Origin: Pisolithus tinctorius
Lineage: Eukaryota > Basidiomycota > Agaricomycetes > Boletales > Pisolithaceae
Reading direction: 5' to 3'
NCBI GenBank assembly: GCA_024663395.1
Contig: JANFAH010000015.1
Coordinates: forward strand, 992,001-1,056,000
Length of the DNA stretch: 64,000 bases
This document shows positions 54,773-64,000 of the stretch, one piece after another. The stretch's first letter is position 1; each line of letters begins with the position of its first letter. The notes beneath the pieces were generated by a model, which had not been told where the DNA came from, did no database searches, and worked only from the letters and a program-made list of their open reading frames with translations. Both the position numbers and the translations under genes were made by a program.

Positions 54773-57133
54773 TGTGAGTCAAAGTGAGGAAAGGTGGTGA
54801 AAACCAACCAAATCCAACACAAGAGACAAATGTAGAGTGAGTGGTGGTGTACCTCTGCAGAACCTGGAGGGCAGAAGAAATCTAATGTGGGGTGGGGACT
54901 TCAAGTAGAGTACTCCTAGCACAAGTTGTTGACAAGCTATGCAGGAGAAGATGAATGAATGCTGATTGAGAAGGGGATGCTGAACAGAGCAAGAGTGTTC
55001 AGCCGAAAGGACTCCTAGTACAAGTTGATGTCAAGTTATGCAGGAGTAGTGAGATGACTAAGCAAAAACTGCTGACTAAGCATGAGGTGGACTGCAGATG
55101 ATGAAGGATGGTAGATAGACTCTTCCGAATGAGCCTCAACTACCAAGTATACAAATGATGACAGATAGACCCCTTCATGGAGCCTCAACTGTCAATGACA
55201 AGTTATGCTGAGAGAGCTGAACTGACTGACTGAGTGACTCTGAATTGCTTGTGGATTGCTTGGGGTGTAGCTAAGTACATGGGGGTTTATATACTGTGGG
55301 GGGAGCACAGCTTGTGACAAACAAGGCACAAATGCTTGGTAAGTAATGAGTAAGGACTGAGTAATCATGATGAGTAAGCAAGAAATGAAAAGTAAGCAAG
55401 CAAAGAAGATTGGTAAGTATTGGCAATAAATGAGTCAAGGACAGTCAAAATATCACAGAGTCAAATAGAGTCAGAAACTGAGTGCACTGATATCACATTA
55501 GGGGGTGGCAATGCAAGTCAGATCTTGGTGGAGACATCTCTAGATCCAAAGATGGCATGACAGATGGACAGTGTTTCCAGATAGGGAAGTATTAATTCCA
55601 GAATTGAAGGGCATGAGTCAGGTGTCAAAGGGGCTAGGGTGTTGGGGGTCTGTGGGGCAATGGGAGCATAGGCAATTGCATCTCCCACCCTTTCATCCTC
55701 TCAGTGAAGTTAACAAAAACTTCATGGACAGGGCTCTGATGGAGGAGGAGGAGAAGGGGGGACATCCTCTGCTGAATCTTGCAGTAAGAAGGCAAGATGC
55801 ATGTCATACTTGTCATAAATGCAATCAGGGAGGCTAGAGAACAGTAGATTATGCTGCAGCTGTCACAGTGTGGGAAGAATGATGGACAAGATTGGAATAA
55901 TGATGGTGCAGGGAGCAGGGAGGAATGATCCATATGCTTCATCAACTGGGGAGACCAAAACAACCACAGAAGACCTTTCTAACCAAGTGACAGACCTGAG
56001 GCAACCAAAGAACATCCTTCTGGAAGTCATACTGACAAGGAGAACATGCTGACCAAGCTGCATGGGTGTCATAGTCATGTCTCAACCCCAGTCAGACTTG
56101 GCCTCACACTTGCTCAGTCTGGCCTTGGCCTCACCAATTGCTTATCCCCAGATGTCCTAGCACAGTGAACACTGCTTTGCAGTGTGTGTCACTTCAGTTG
56201 ACCCCTGTGCAGTCTTGTCCCCAGTCTGCCCTGTCCCAGTCTCCATTACCTTAGTCATACATTACTAATCCTTGTCTTACCAATCGTCTTAGCAATCTTT
56301 GTGAGACCAGCATTACCAGTCTCTATACTATAGTTGTCTCTAGTATATAAACTTGTAGATACTCAGCCTGTACTCTTCAGTCTGAAATCAACAAAGTTAC
56401 TCTGATAATCCTGTCTCAGCCTCAGACTTGGACTGAGACCCATGCAAGGGAATAGTGCTGTAACCTCAGTTGCTAAGTCCAACCAGTCCACCCCCCTGTA
56501 TCTTCGACCCTCCTCCTGATCCCAACCCCTCGGCCTTGTTCCCACTTTGGTCTCCAGTCCAGACTCAACCCGGACAACCTGAACTTGACAATGGGATGAG
56601 ACAGGGCTGACAATGATGGGATGAACCAGGGGGCTTCAGGACAGAAGCTGGCGGGAATGCCTGGCAGATGTATGTAGCCACTGTCTCTGGCAAATGAGAC
56701 AAGCGAGACAATCAATGAAGAGGCAGCCATGATTGATGGACTTAGCAAAATGAGCATCTGATGGATGGAGTGCTGTAGAAATGCATAGGGTGCAAGGATC
56801 CTCTCCAAATTTGGAAGGCAGAATCGCATGGCTGAGCACTTTAAGTGAGTGTGAGAATGGAGTCGATATCTTTGGAAATGGTGGAAATATGATGAAAACC
56901 AGAATGCTGTACACAGGTGCTAAAAACCTTCAATGCATGCTTAACTTGCTTCCTCTTTTCTCTTTAGCACTGATGACTCATTCTTGTGTGAAGGATGACT
57001 GCTCATGTCCAGCAGTCTTTCTACACATGAGGGCTTTAGTCTTCATCTGCATGCATGGGCATTGTGCACAACTCATTGATGAGTTAGGCAGAGTCAGCTG
57101 TAACCATGTCCACAACACCTTTGGTGTGTGACA
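54773..57133 (-). mobile_element. Element X copy 6 (X6), with nested LTR Y
   Basis: TGTGAGTCAAAGTGAGG to GGTGTGTGACA; about 1.84 kb without the Y LTR. GCAG occurs at both edges (54769-54772, 57134-57137). TATA-like box near 55290. The X frame is split: 56636-56914 and 55863-56066, interrupted by Y at 56067-56590, and it has the frameshift of the X4/X5 type. Left flank G6 LTR, right flank G5. Confidence 0.87.
56067..56590 (+). mobile_element. Solo LTR Y, second copy, CpG-depleted
   Basis: 524 bp, TGTCATAGTCATGTC to GAACTTGACA, flanked by ATGGG (56062-56066, 56591-56595). The uninterrupted site is visible in X5 near 52770. TATA-like GTATATAAACTTG is near 56342. Aligned to 39832-40357 it has TG or CA where that copy has CG. 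Confidence 0.95.
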
Positions 57134-57533
57134 GCAGTCTCTGGTTCTGTATCGTACTGTCTATCATTGTTGTTGTGTCATATCCTCTAATGTTGTGCTC
57201 ATGTCTGCATCTGCCTCTGCCTGACTAAGCCAATGTGGCTGTGTCCTCATCTCCTGTCCCCCTGGCCCCCCTACTCCATGTGCCTCCTTCAAAGATGACA
57301 ATGTCCTCATCATCTACTAATGTCTCCTCTACATTGGGCTGCAGTTCATCCTCAATGTCCAGCTGTTTCTCCCCCTCAATGCCAGCCCATGTCTCCTCAC
57401 TGCCAGGCTGCATCTCCATCCTCTCATCCTGCGCCTTTGTGCTCCATGACCTGTCTCTTCTCCCATCTCCTTCTTCAATTCCCTTTCCTGCCTGTTCTTT
57501 GCTCCCTTCATTTTCCTTTTCCATTTCCTTCAT
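57134..57533 (-). pseudogene. Gypsy G5 polyprotein tail
   Basis: An open, very charged 102-codon frame (57225-57533; Glu, Asp, Arg, Lys and Gly rich, e.g. KEMEKENEGSKEQAGKG) lies just after the integrase on the same strand, ending at TGA 57225. 57134-57224 is non-coding and may be the start of a G5 3' LTR. The tail has no domain I know. Confidence 0.5.
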
Positions 57534-58850
57534 TCATTTCACAAACTCTTGCTGTTCTGAGTGTAGCTGTGTTCCTTCCCTTGCTGTGAATGCACATAAC
57601 CTTCTAGCACTGTACTCTCCTGCTATGGCTTCACCATCCAAGTTCTCTAATCTATATGAGTTCTTTAGTTTCTCTGAGATTCTGTAGGGGCACAACCACT
57701 TAGGTAACAGTTTCTGTTCTGTTTTGAATGTGTAGTCTAGGTCACTTTGGTATACTTGTACAAGCTGTCCCTTCATGAACATGACCTCTACACCTTGTCT
57801 TCTTAATACTCAATGGTTGAACATTTGTTTCTTTCTCATTGCATGTTTGACTGCTTCCTCGTATCTGTCCAGTCGTTGTTGTGCTGCATATGCCATGTGG
57901 ATTGCTGCATCTGCTGGTAATGGTTCTGTGGTGCTGTGCGTCAATGTTGTGTGCTTGGTATCAATCACCAACCCAAGTAACAGTTCTTTGGGCAAGAACT
58001 TGAGTGCCAGTAGTACTCAGTTGTTCAGCATGCAGACTGCATTGTCAAGATGATCTGGCTACATCCTAGGTAGTTTGTCCCAGTCCATTTCCATGTCATT
58101 GTCTTCTCCTACATTCAGTGCACATAGGCATTTGAGGACATGTAATAGTAGCTTGTTCATGCCCTCTACCAACCCATTAATCCATGGTGAGTATGCTGCT
58201 ATGACATGATGAGTGCAGGACCACTTAGTGCAGTAGGTTTTGACCTCTTTGTTGTTGAAGTGTTGTGTGCCATCTGTCATGAATGTCTCTGCTGCTGTGA
58301 AGTTGTTAAATATGGTTGTTAGGCCATCCACCATGGTTTTTGCTGTCCCAGCTGTTTTGTACTTCATTACCCATATGTGCTGTGAGAACATGTCTAAGAA
58401 CAATCCCAGCATGTGATACCCTCCTTTCCCTGTTGGCATTGATAGGTAATCTCCTACCAGTAGTTCATATGGGTGTCGCCTTGTTATTGGTTCAAGTAGG
58501 GCATTTAGTTTTGTTGGGCCAAAGTTCTTGCATTTTGCACAGTCTTGTATTGCATTCATTATTGATGGGTCAAGTTTGGGTGAGTAGTACCTGTCTGTGA
58601 TTGCCATTTTCAGTGTGTCTCATCCCCAGTGTCCTCCCATTTCATGTAGGTGTTTCACCTTGGTGAACACTTCTTGTTTCATGATGCATTCTACCTTGTG
58701 TCTCAGTCGTACGCTAGTGCTGCCATATATTCTCCACAGTTTACCTTGTTCAACTAGGTATTGTGTCAACCTATGTCTTGCCCTGTTGCAGTCTCCTATA
58801 GGGGTGTTCATGTTGATGTTGAGTATCACATCTATTACTTCCATGAACAG
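57534..58850 (-). pseudogene. Gypsy G5 integrase
   Basis: Zinc-binding N-terminus (KHLHEMGGHWG at about 58630, then CAKCKNFG at about 58530), DDE core with PYELLVGDYLSMPTGKGG, FMTDGTQHFNN and SPWINGLVEGMNK (58060-58480), and a C-terminal SH3-like part KWLCPYRISEKLKNSYRLEN (57600-57700). Several stops and frame changes (57783-57810, about 58000, 58608-58620). Confidence 0.88.
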
Positions 58851-59490
58851 TGGTTCCTCTCAGAAGCGTTTGTGTAGTTGTTGGTTTTCCTGTGGTAGTT
58901 TAGTGATTTTGAACATGTCATTTATTAGGCCCGACACTGCTTCTGGGTCTGGGCTGACCATCCAGTCACTGCCATCTCCCTTTGTTCATGACATGCCATC
59001 CCACTGACAGCTTAGTCTGTCTGTGACCATGTTGAGATGGCCTGGTATGTGCCTCACCACTATGATGTTGTGTGCGATTATGCTGTCTCTCCATCTTGCA
59101 TGGGCTGCTGATATTGTGTTGTTAGAGGACATCCTTCAGCACTTTGCAGTCTGTTTCAATTTCAACTGGGTATCCCCATATTATGTCTGTGAAGTGGTCT
59201 AGGCCATATTTCAGTGCTGCAAATTCCAGTAAGAATGGTTTGTAGTTGCGCTCAGCTGGTGATGTCCATTTAGATGTGAATGTGATCAGTACTGTTTATT
59301 CCACTGTTTTGCCATTTGGTGCTTGGACCTTGCTTCGTTGTGTTAGTACTGCGCCAAATCCTTCTTGACATCTGTCCATGGTTATGACAAATGGTGTTCT
59401 GTTGTATTGTGGTGTGTGTAACATTGGTTGGCTCATTAGGGTGACTTTCAGGTCCAGGAGCACTTTTGTGTGCTTCTACTCCCATCTACC
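58851..59490 (-). pseudogene. Gypsy G5 RNase H region
   Basis: Minus strand around 59130-59290 reads WTSPAERNYKPFLLEFAALK and DIIWGYPVEIETDCKVLKD, the RNase H-like block. The frame is broken nearby by a TAA. Between RNase H and integrase (58851-59120) I see only decayed linker. Confidence 0.7.
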
Positions 59491-60710
59491 TGCCAGTTTG
59501 AAGTCAGTCATTGCTTTGTGGTACATAGTTTTGGTTATGGGCTTAGGGAGGTTGACTTGTTTTACTAAGTCCCATAGCAGTCCTTCTATCTTGGCATATC
59601 CTTTGATGAGGTCATGGAAGTGTCATGAGTCCTAAGAATGACATTAGGTTGAGTGCTGTGTCTGGTTGTTTCCATTTGACTATTGCCACTAGTTTTGTCA
59701 TGTCTGGTTGTACTCCTTGAGGGCCTACTGTAGCTCCTGTGAATGTGGTCTCCATCATGAATAGCCTGCACTACATTGGGGATAGTGACAGTTTGTGTTC
59801 TCTGCAGCACTGTAGGACTCATCTTAGTTTGTCTATCATCCCTCCAAATGTGTTGTTGCTACACCCACTGTCATCTACAAAGAGTTCTAGTATGTCTTCT
59901 GCAAGTTCCTTATGTAGGCATTGTGTTGCTGTTGCTGAGAACACTGTTGGTGCTCCTGTCCATCCCATTGCCATTCCCATGTACCAAAAGTATCCTCTCC
60001 CATCAACAAAGAACATGAAAAATGGTCTCCATTTTTCTGGAATTTCAATTGCATAGAATCTGGATGTGAAGTTGAATACTGACACATACCTTCTGCCACT
60101 CAGCTGCTGCTGCTTGGCCTGTATGTCCCCTTGGAACATCAGGGGTATCTGCGATGCTTTATTCAGTTCTGCAAAGTTTTGCATTACCCTCCATTTCAGC
60201 ACATTGTTTGTTTCTTTCGGTGTTGTTTTTTCTGGGGCTTGTGTGTCAGTTTGTTCTTTGAATGGGGGTGGTACATTTGCTTCTATGCACTGCTTGCTTA
60301 GTTCTCATTGTATGTCATCGATTGTCATGCTCTCCACATTGTCATGTGCTTTTTGTGTGAGTACTGTGGGTGCTACATGTTTAATTTGTGGGATGTCTGC
60401 ACATTTGATCAGTCCTGCTTCTAACATTTGGTTGACCCATTTGTTCATGAATTGTCTTTGCAGTGGGTTCATTGGATGTTGGCATACTGTGGTGCTGAAT
60501 GTCATGTCATCCAGTATGTTCAAGTCGACCTTTGCTCCTGGGATTGGTAGTACCTTGCTGAGTGAACATGCAACTATGTCAGCGAATTCTGTTATCAGGT
60601 TGATTACTTCCTTTCGCCTGTTTGTTGTTAGATTGTTGCTGATCTTGACTCCTTCAATAATCAGTTTCACCTGTTCAGGCGCAAACATTTCTGTCTTCCT
60701 AGTGAACACA
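59491..60710 (-). pseudogene. Gypsy G5 reverse transcriptase
   Basis: Frame 60305-60709 covers the N-terminal part (HPMNPLQRQFMNKWVNQMLE). Frame 59819-60202 has the palm with SVFNFTSRFYAIEI, MAMGWTGAPTVFSA and the catalytic LFVDDSGC (both Asp present). A frame change separates them near 60210-60300, and stops follow after 59819. Confidence 0.87.
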
Positions 60711-61487
60711 TTAGTTTTGTTTTTTTACCTTTGTTTCACCCTGTGAGGTCTCTACTTCCCACATCATGGTGTTGCATTCCACTTCTTCCTTCAATCTTGT
60801 CATGTTTGCAGAGTGGTTGTGTAGTACTACCTTCATGTTTCCATTCATGATGGTTACATTGTTGGTCATGTAGTCATGTGTTGCTTTGAATGCTTGTAGT
60901 AGTGGTTTCCTGAACAGGAATGCCCACCCCCCTGCACTGTCAAACACCTTGAAGGTTCCAGTTGCTTCCACACCTTCTATGTTTATCATGCCTGTCCACA
61001 TGGCTTCCAATGGGATGACTGCTCCATTTGCCATGCATAATGCCTGTGATGATGGTTGCCATCCTTTTAGTTTGTGCTTGATTGTGTTGAACATGCTCAG
61101 GGCCATAGCCCCTGTCATAGCACTGTTGTTGAACAGTGCTTGTACTGTTACACCAGTGTTGTCTGTGTTCTTGAGTGTGAATGGATGTGTGAATGGAACA
61201 GATTTGCTCATGTCGACCTCTATGTTACCTTGCATTTTGTGTTTTGTTGCTGAGTAAATGTCGAAGGCTGGTGATTTACTTCGATGTACATGCAGGGCAG
61301 TTGTTATCATAGTAGGTACATTGGAAACCTGGGTCAGTGTGCTGTCTGTCACAGCAACCCTGTCTCATTTCCCTGATCATCTATCACTACAAGTCTGATA
61401 CTGTATGCAATGTTCCTATTGAATGGTCTGAGGGTCCTGTTGCAGAGTGCTCTCCAAGCTATTTCATTATGGCTCAGCCTGGACACT
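60711..61487 (-). pseudogene. Gypsy G5 protease-like region
   Basis: A 213-codon frame (60711-61352) with VQALFNNSAMTGAM, where a retropepsin would have an acidic Asp, and FKVFDSAGGWAFLFRKPLLQ. Both Asp-to-Asn changes fit G-to-A decay. Upstream to 61487 the polyprotein continues (SHNEIAWRALCNRTLRPF) until X7. Its role as protease is inferred from its place before RT. Confidence 0.65.
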
Positions 61488-63301
61488 GTGAATCAAAGTG
61501 TGGTTCAGTGGTGAAAACCAACCAGAACCAACACAAAAGACAATAAGAGCAAGTGGTGGTGTGCCTATGCAGTACCTAGATGGTATAACCTTTGATTTGG
61601 GTGGGTTTTTGCAAGCTACAACACTCAAAGATGAGTGCTGAGGGTTGGGGGTGCTCCTGACAAAGAGGGAGCAAGAATGCAAGAGAATGTGATGGGGTAG
61701 ACTGCTGTCAGCCTACAGAAGGATGGAGAATGACTTAATTCAATGTCCTGAGCTGCACTGAGCTCAGGGAGGACTTGGAGTGAAGCTGATTGATGATAGG
61801 TGATTATAAGCAAAGCAGATGATAGTTAGACCCTTAATAAAGTCTCAACTATCAAGGCTGATGAATGAATTACTGAGTGATGATGAAAAATGTGAGCAAG
61901 AGGGGCTCTCTGACATCTTCTTCTTTTTCAGCTATCTAAGTGCAGTGATTTATATACAGTACAGGGGCATTGCCTATGGAAAACAAGGTGCAAACACTTG
62001 GTAAGTGATTGGTAACTGATGAGTAAGGAATGTAAGTGATGGGTAATCGTCTTAGAAAGCATTGGTAAGCATTGGTAAGGATAAGTAAGCCAAAAAGTGA
62101 AGAATCAGTAAGCAAAGTCAAAAGATTGGTAAGTATTGGCAATAGGTGAGTCAAGGACAGTCAGAATGTCAAAGTATGAGTCAAGTAATGTCAGGAACTG
62201 GGAAAGTGCACTGGAATCACATTAGGGGGAGGCTGTGCATGTCACATCTCAAAGAGATCACTTCTAGGCCAAAGTGGGATGACAGAGAGGCAGCACTGCT
62301 CTGATGCTGATATAGTACATCCAAAAGTGGACAGGGTGAGTCAGATGTCAACAGCGGTCAAGCTTTGGGGGTCTGTGGGGTGACATGAGCATAGGGGATT
62401 GCAACTTTCCCCCCCAAACCATCCTCTCAGTGAAGCAATTAAAAACTTCATGAATGAGGCTCTGTTGGAAGAGAGGATGAAGGGGGAGTGTCTTCTGCTG
62501 TATCTTGCAACAAGGAGGCAAGATGTGCATCATACTCATCATGGATGTGATCAGGGAGAGTGGAGAACAGTAGATTATACTGTAGCTGTCGCAATTTTGG
62601 AAGAATGATGGATGAGACTGATATGAAGACATTGCAGGGAGCAGGGAGGAAGGATCCATATGCTTCTTGGACTGGAGAGACTGAAACAACCACATAAGAC
62701 CTTTCTAAGTGAGTGACAGACCTGAGGCAACCAAAGAATGTCCTCCTGGAGGTCATACTGACAAAAAGAACACACTGTCCAAGCTGGATGGGCTGAGAGG
62801 GGGCAGATGAGGGTGGAATGTACCAGGACACTTCAGGACAGAAGCTGGTAGGAACTCCTGGTAGATATACATAGCCATGGTCCCTAGCAAAGGGGACAAG
62901 TGAAATGATTGATGTGGAGGCAGCCATATCAGAAGAATTAGTGAAATGAGCATCTTTTAGAGGGAGTGCTGTAGAAATGTGTGGAGTGCACAAATCCTTT
63001 CCAATTTTGGAAGGTAGGATCGCATGGCTGAGCACTACAAGCGAGTGTGGGAATTGTTTTGGTATCTGCAGAAATGGCGGAGATATGTTGACAACTGGAA
63101 TGCCATACACAGGCACTTAAGAATTTTAACTGGTGCTTAACTCGCTCCCTTTCTTTTTCTTTGGCATTGACAACTCATTCTTGTGTGAGGGATGACTGCC
63201 AACATTTCTGGCTGTCCTTCTTCACATGAGGGCTATGGTCTTCATCTCCATTCATCAGCTGTATCCATGTCCACCTCACCAAACACCTTTGGTGTGTGAC
63301 A
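61488..63301 (-). mobile_element. Element X copy 7 (X7), complete
   Basis: 1,814 bp, TGTGAATCAAAG to GGTGTGTGACA as written. TATA-like GTATATAAATC (minus) near 61955. It carries the only uninterrupted X reading frame. Both flanks belong to Gypsy G5 (pol left, gag right), but GACAC and ATGCA are not a duplication. Confidence 0.9.
62448..63116 (-). CDS. Protein X, 222 aa, unknown function
   Basis: Open frame of 222 codons from ATG 63116. I recognise no family. It is rich in Ser, Pro and hydrophobic residues. Blocks conserved in all seven X copies: ILPSKIGKDLC (about 30-40), YVYLPGVPTSF (about 80-90), SMTSRRTFFGCLRS (about 125-138), EAYGSFLPAPC and an acidic end (DHIHDEYDAHLASLLQDTAED). No signal peptide or clear membrane helix is evident. 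It lies in the putative U3 part of X, upstream of the TATA-like box. X1 and X3 agree in frame but have TGA at one Arg codon; X2 and X4-X6 are frameshifted in the middle. Whether it is translated is unknown. Confidence 0.5.
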   Translation of the reverse strand: MPVYGIPVVNISPPFLQIPKQFPHSLVVLSHAILPSKIGKDLCTPHISTALPLKDAHFTNSSDMAASTSIISLVPFARDHGYVYLPGVPTSFCPEVSWYIPPSSAPSQPIQLGQCVLFVSMTSRRTFFGCLRSVTHLERSYVVVSVSPVQEAYGSFLPAPCNVFISVSSIILPKLRQLQYNLLFSTLPDHIHDEYDAHLASLLQDTAEDTPPSSSLPTEPHS

Positions 63302-64000
63302 ATGCATTGCCTTCAGCAGTTGGGCAATCCCTGCTTCCATGCCCATGCATTCCACATCTGAAGCACTCTCCTGAGCATACCATTGCTGTTCTGGGTTTGA
63401 GAGGGTATGGTGTGTATTCAGTGACCCACACTGAGTCTCTGTGTTTTGTGATCCACACTGTGAGCTGTGCCATGTACTTCCTCTGTCCTTCCTCATCATT
63501 GGGATGGTGTGGAACTTGCTCTAACCCTTTCTGCACGATCTCCTTCACTTCCTCAGTGGGCAGGTTGTATGGCATATTGCATCTTGGCATCTGTTGGAGT
63601 GTGAATTGTGTGTTTGGATGTGCCATCAATGGTGAGGCTCAGGGGCTGGTACAGGATACTGCTACTTGCCCAATTGTGAGTCACTGGAGTTGCACTGTGA
63701 TGTCCACCATTGTTGCCCTCTTGGTTGCCTCCAGTTTCTGCATTAGTCTTGAGTCCCATTCCTCCTCTTTCCTCTTACCTCTCTTCTATTTCTTTGCACT
63801 CCTGCTTCAGTTTCAACATGCTCAGATCCTTCATGTCATCTGTGAACTTTTTCCATGTTGTGTATTCTTCGTCCAATAGTGTCTTGACCGCCTTGGGGAG
63901 CTGTTTCTTGACTTGCCATATTAGTGTAGGTCTGCTCTCGATTTTTGCTAGTCTTGCAAGCTCCATCACTTCTTCCACCCACTTTATGTGTGCCCACACC
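63302..64000 (-). pseudogene. Gypsy G5 gag, runs off the window
   Basis: CCHC knuckle CFRCGMHGHGSRDC at about 63305-63350, upstream KYMAQLTVWITKHRD in frame 63276-63629, and at 63775-63999 a basic helical region (WQVKKQLPKAVKTLLDEEY). A frame change and stop lie at about 63630-63775. Gag would continue right of 64000. X7 joins just after the knuckle. Confidence 0.8.

Noticed and set aside
54769..57137. GCAG at both edges of X6 as proof of a 4-bp target duplication
   Set aside because: Left and right flanks belong to different elements (G6 LTR and G5) and the motif sits in a CAG repeat, so chance is likely.
1..64000. CRISPR arrays, tRNA or rRNA genes, operons and ribosome-binding sites
   Set aside because: The regular repeats have no unique spacers, no cloverleaf was recognised, and the content is eukaryotic, so bacterial signals do not apply.

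Overview
The window reads as a repeat graveyard in a filamentous fungal genome, most likely a basidiomycete (Agaricomycete-like). Support: Ty1/Copia, several Ty3/Gypsy lineages (one with a chromodomain), a DIRS-like tyrosine-recombinase retrotransposon, Tc1/mariner-type palindromic elements, and a decayed fragment of the fungal type I fatty acid synthase alpha subunit. I found no intact host gene, no tRNA or rRNA gene and no CRISPR array. Species cannot be told from the sequence.

Layout: 250-1775 two minisatellites sharing a core; 1790-7590 a broken Copia element (+) holding a solo LTR, a small LTR-like element and an inverted pair of 238-bp LTR-like arms; 7600-8414 the FAS2 fragment (-); 8415-10683 element X copy 1; 10684-12190 a Gypsy gag with its 5' LTR (-); 12191-16778 an unidentified Cys-rich decayed gene (-) split by a TA-flanked palindrome and LTR-like insertions; 16779-19572 a third mariner-like fragment, solo LTR P3 and X2; 19573-23367 Gypsy G1 (-); 23368-24756 X3; 24757-30119 Gypsy G2 (-); 30120-32822 X4 with a nested solo LTR; 32823-44806 Gypsy G3 (-), split by solo LTR P4, itself split by a DIRS-like element, itself split by solo LTR Y; 44807-51456 chromodomain Gypsy G4 (+) with a mariner-like palindrome inside integrase; 51457-57133 X5, gag of Gypsy G6 (-) and X6; 57134-64000 Gypsy G5 (-), split by X7 and running off the right edge.

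Two themes tie the window together. First, CpG decay: related copies differ mainly by C-to-T and G-to-A changes at CpG. The young DIRS/Y copies near 36-42 kb keep CpG while older copies carry TG or CA there, and several premature stops look like CGA to TGA. Second, element X (about 1.8 kb, TGTCACACACC to GACTCACA) occurs seven times, usually at a junction between two different elements and mostly without target duplications, as if it were a hub for ectopic recombination. X carries an unrecognised reading frame that stays open for 222 codons in one copy and is visible as remnants in all seven. It is the best candidate here for something undescribed.

Within the autonomous-type elements the usual division of labour is visible: Gag (capsid, CCHC knuckle), protease, reverse transcriptase/RNase H, and integrase (Copia, Gypsy) or tyrosine recombinase (DIRS-like). 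Every element seen is broken by stops, frameshifts, deletions or nested insertions, so none is predicted to be autonomous.
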